From Actinomyces sp. (GTDB lineage Bacteria > Actinomycetota > Actinomycetes > Actinomycetales > Actinomycetaceae), in assembly GCA_012837655.1 (NCBI GenBank), contig DUQT01000242.1, positions 1 to 22,411 of the forward strand: a stretch of 22,411 bases of DNA, given 5' to 3'. Within the stretch, counting starts at the first letter, position 1. Each line of letters begins with the position of its first letter. The notes under the pieces were generated by a model. The model saw only the letters and a list, made by a program, of their open reading frames with translations, was not told the origin of the DNA and ran no database searches. The translations under genes were made by a program, and so were the position numbers. Positions 19,676 to 22,411 of this stretch are shown here, piece by piece.

Positions 19676-22411
19676 CTTTCCTCCCCATCCACAGGGTCGT
19701 TGCGATCAGTTTCGGCTTCCTCCGTCGGTTCAGCGTCGCCGTCAGATTCACCGTCCAGCGGCTGTGCTTCGGCTCCCTCAGTCGATTCAGCGTCACCGTC
19801 AGATTCACCGTCCAGCGGCTGCGCTTCGGCTCCCTCAGTCGATTCAGCTGCGGCTGCAGCATGCGCTAGTTTTTCGGCCCGCCGAGCACGCCCTCGTCTT
19901 TCGGAAACGATCAGAAGCCACAGAAGGACCAGAGCGACAAGCGTCGTGATCACGCCCGCGATAATGCCGGCGGGGCGGAACTTCATCGAAATCGCGTTCT
20001 GGCCGGGCTCGACGGGAATCAGCATCAGCGAGTCACTAAACGGCTTCACTTCGACGGCCGCGCCGTTGACCTTTGCACTCCAGCCCGGATCCCAAATTGA
20101 AGTGACGAGGACGTAGCCGGGTTCGGTCGCGTTGACGTTCATCTCAAGGCTGCGCTTGCCCCGCTTCACGATCTCAACGTCTGTTGCTCGGGCGGTAGAT
20201 ATCGCTGTTTCAAATGCCTGCTCGTTGAGACGACCGACCTGCACGTTGACTGTGCCCGCCTTATCTGGCGGGGTCTTGAGTTGCGCACGGCCCACTTCGC
20301 CCTGCTCCAGGTAGCCCAAATCGATCAGGCCATCCTTGCGAGTGTTTGCGATGTAGCGTTCGTCAGAATCCACAGACTTGTAACCGTAAACGGTCTCTGG
20401 GTAGGTACTGCCCTGCCTGTACGCGAGGTAGTACTGACCATTTTCGTGAGCTACAACGCTCACGTCGATGCGGCCCGCTTCGTCCTTCTGGGGTGAGACG
20501 TGGACTTCCTGGCCAAGCTCGTTAACACCCCGTGTTTCCACAGTGCCAGAACTGGAACTAAAGTCTGGCTCGACGATGTCAAACAGACCATCTACACCAA
20601 ACGCGGCGCGATACATTGCGCTCTGGTTTTCCAGGGCTCCGGCCTTTTCACTGTTCCAATCGGCTGCAGACGACTTCACGAAGAAAGCTTGCGGCAACGC
20701 ATTGGGATTTTCGTAAACCTTTAGTTCGCTACCCTCGTAGTAGGTTTGATAGTCCACCGTCTTTGGACGATCTTTTTCGCGGTCCATCAGGTACTTCACG
20801 CCAAAGAAACTGTCCAACGGCTTGGTCGGATTAAGCGAGTAAGAGTTGATCCCGTTCGTGGACAATCCCAGATCGCGCATCATCTGCATCTGCTGCTTCG
20901 CAAACGTAGAGGTAAACACAGTCACGCCGTTATATCCGTACAGGAACGGGTCGTTGTACGTCTTGTAGCGGATGAACTCGGAGCGGACGTTCTCGCCCTC
21001 ATTGTCTGACTCGATCTGTTTGAGTGCTTCGCGCACCTGCCTTGGGAACTCGCCCGCGGCGTAACCGTCGATGTCTCCAAACACCTGGCCGTCACGAACG
21101 TCTTCAATACCCAGGGCGGTAGAAACGAGGAACTCCAGGGAAACCACACCAATCAGCGCGACCGCAAGGACACGGGCACCCTGAACGCTACCGACCTTTG
21201 CGAAGAACGCGGGCTTGCGCTTGCCTCGCTTATGCGCGGCTGAGTGCCGTTCGGCGTTTTCAACTGTTGTCGCTGCGCTTTCGACGCCTTGCAGCTCTAC
21301 CAATTCCCTATTAGCGCCCACGCGCACTGTTGCCCGATCTGATGCGCCGGCAACATCGTCACCCAGGGCAGCGGATTGTCCTGGTTTAGAACGCTTAACC
21401 AGCACAGTAACGAAGGCTGTGTAAATCACCATCAACAAGATGGTGATGAACATGGTGCGACCGCTGACCAGTTCACCATCCAGGCGGTTCAGCAACACGG
21501 CGAGGAAGCCGAGCCCAACCGCGGACTTGATTACGATCGTACCGCCGGTTTCTCGGTACGCCCGGAAAGCATCCGCAGCCATGACAACGAGCAGGAACAC
21601 CACGACAAACGCAAAACGATGCGGTAGCTGGTTCGGGTAGTGCATCCCGTGCCAGAAGAAGTTCAAAGAGTTCACACTCAAGCTGAGGACAAGCACTGCC
21701 AGCAAAGCCGCGTTAGCCAGCTTCGCCCTCATAGATATTTTTCTGGCAAGAAAATAAACGGGAATGAACAGCAGGACAAGAACGCCCGCGTAAATATTTG
21801 GAAGGCCGCTTCGAACCGCCGGTTCGGTCGCATACATCATGCGGGCGGTCAGGTCGAGCGGCGAAAACGTGAACTTTAGTTCTTCCGGCCACGCATCCCC
21901 CGACGCGGAAGTCGTCTGCAACTTCAGATAAACGGGAAGGATGAGGACGGCGCTGAGTGCGGCACTTAGGGTCAATGCTCCTGCGAAAAGCACCAGCTTG
22001 GCCAGCTGATCCTTCCACCGCTTGAACGGAACGTTTTCCACAAGCAGGACTAGGAAGTACAGCGCAATGAACAGGGCCGCGAAGAACGCGACGTAATAGT
22101 TAACGAAAAGCGTCACGGCCAACGTGATTACGTAGGGCGCGATCCGTTCTTCGCGAACGAGCAGGAGTGCGGTGTAGGCCAGGATTGGCAGCAGGACGAT
22201 GACGTCCAGCCACATGATGTTCCAGAAATATGCCAGCGTGAACGATGACAGCGCGTAGCCCATCGCGAACACGACCGACACCCACGGGGTGTGTGCGCGG
22301 CCGCGACGCAGGTAAAAGTAGCCGGTATAGCCCGCCAGGCCAGTCTTTAAGACCACCGAGAACAGGACAAAGTTGGAAAGTTGCGACTCTGGGAATAGGA
22401 CTATCAGCAGG
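19672..22411 (-). CDS. YfhO family membrane protein (GT-C type), N-terminus beyond window
   Basis: This large membrane protein shows 912 residues and runs off the right edge with no start seen; the reading frame stays open to position 22411, so the GTG at 22356 is internal. The visible N-terminal part matches YfhO: LFPESQLSNFVLF, then KTGLAGYTGYFYLRRG and LAYFWNIMWLDVIVLLPIL. About ten membrane helices follow, then a long extracytoplasmic domain (about 440-800), a last helix (GVITTLVALVLLWLLIVSER) and a cytoplasmic acidic tail. YfhO proteins of Firmicutes glycosylate lipoteichoic acid using lipid-linked sugar; the actinobacterial substrate is unknown. The tail carries a 19-residue tandem repeat. 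The stop overlaps the methyltransferase start. Confidence 0.93.
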   Translation of the reverse strand, partial: LLIVLFPESQLSNFVLFSVVLKTGLAGYTGYFYLRRGRAHTPWVSVVFAMGYALSSFTLAYFWNIMWLDVIVLLPILAYTALLLVREERIAPYVITLAVTLFVNYYVAFFAALFIALYFLVLLVENVPFKRWKDQLAKLVLFAGALTLSAALSAVLILPVYLKLQTTSASGDAWPEELKFTFSPLDLTARMMYATEPAVRSGLPNIYAGVLVLLFIPVYFLARKISMRAKLANAALLAVLVLSLSVNSLNFFWHGMHYPNQLPHRFAFVVVFLLVVMAADAFRAYRETGGTIVIKSAVGLGFLAVLLNRLDGELVSGRTMFITILLMVIYTAFVTVLVKRSKPGQSAALGDDVAGASDRATVRVGANRELVELQGVESAATTVENAERHSAAHKRGKRKPAFFAKVGSVQGARVLAVALIGVVSLEFLVSTALGIEDVRDGQVFGDIDGYAAGEFPRQVREALKQIESDNEGENVRSEFIRYKTYNDPFLYGYNGVTVFTSTFAKQQMQMMRDLGLSTNGINSYSLNPTKPLDSFFGVKYLMDREKDRPKTVDYQTYYEGSELKVYENPNALPQAFFVKSSAADWNSEKAGALENQSAMYRAAFGVDGLFDIVEPDFSSSSGTVETRGVNELGQEVHVSPQKDEAGRIDVSVVAHENGQYYLAYRQGSTYPETVYGYKSVDSDERYIANTRKDGLIDLGYLEQGEVGRAQLKTPPDKAGTVNVQVGRLNEQAFETAISTARATDVEIVKRGKRSLEMNVNATEPGYVLVTSIWDPGWSAKVNGAAVEVKPFSDSLMLIPVEPGQNAISMKFRPAGIIAGVITTLVALVLLWLLIVSERRGRARRAEKLAHAAAAAESTEGAEAQPLDGESDGDAESTEGAEAQPLDGESDGDAEPTEEAETDRNDPVDGEES
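19729..19848 (-). repeat. 57-bp tandem repeat in the acidic tail of the YfhO protein
   Basis: Two near-identical 57-base units (period 57, so in frame) encode a 19-residue repeat with ESTEGAEAQPLDGESDGDA, followed by a third, diverged partial copy (EPTEEAETDRNDPVDGEES) at the C-terminus. The nucleotide identity of the two units is very high (only a few third-position differences), pointing to recent duplication. Confidence 0.92.

Noticed and set aside
19125..19949. A 274-residue plus-strand ORF
   Set aside because: It is antisense across the methyltransferase/yfhO junction, whose genes have clear motifs and coupled starts. No family features are visible in it.

Overview
The window is a compact, moderately GC-rich stretch of chromosome from an actinobacterium. 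Three things point there: the gene order tatD-rpfB-rsmA-ispE, the pair glmU-prs next to an L25/Ctc ribosomal protein gene with a long acidic tail, and heavy use of GTG and TTG starts. The mix of genes would suit an Actinomycetales member such as an Actinomycetaceae relative, but I cannot name a genus from sequence alone. Most genes lie on the minus strand. One four-gene block (about 8.9-12.7 kb) is on the plus strand.

Layout. Positions 1-5.2 kb (minus) hold a BMP-type nucleoside import operon: lipoprotein (3991-5079), double ABC ATPase (2329-3885) and two overlapping permeases (1007-2329 and 1-1010, the last cut by the window edge). A predicted promoter lies upstream and a strong hairpin sits after the lipoprotein gene. 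Positions 5.08-5.58 kb are non-coding, with a degenerate repeat array and the rplY terminator. Positions 5.6-8.5 kb (minus) hold glmU, prs and rplY, which make UDP-GlcNAc, PRPP and ribosomal protein L25; GlmU lacks the acetyltransferase half. Positions 8.5-8.9 kb hold tRNA-Gln(UUG), its terminator and a four-unit 22-bp repeat, followed by an inverted repeat ahead of a TetR gene. Positions 8.9-12.7 kb (plus) hold a TetR regulator, a MarR regulator and an ABC exporter (ATPase plus a large permease) of unknown substrate. Positions 12.7-18.9 kb (minus) hold the conserved block tatD, rpfB, rsmA, ispE and an ABC-F ATPase. Positions 18.95-19.08 kb hold a duplicated 28-bp repeat. Positions 19.1-22.4 kb (minus) hold a YfhO-family membrane protein, open at the right edge, with a SAM methyltransferase gene overlapping its stop codon.

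How the genes fit together: coupling by overlap is common (GTGA, TTGA and TAATG junctions), so the importer, ispE/rsmA, yfhO/methyltransferase and ATPase/permease groups probably act as units. RpfB (peptidoglycan-cleaving), GlmU (wall precursor) and YfhO are cell-envelope functions; IspE, RsmA, L25 and Prs are housekeeping.

I found no mobile element, CRISPR array or clear new defence or biosynthetic system. The most useful anomalies are the short GlmU, the two non-coding repeat systems with a shared core, the alternating repeat behind the tRNA, three genes that look leaderless, and the expanding repeat in the YfhO tail.
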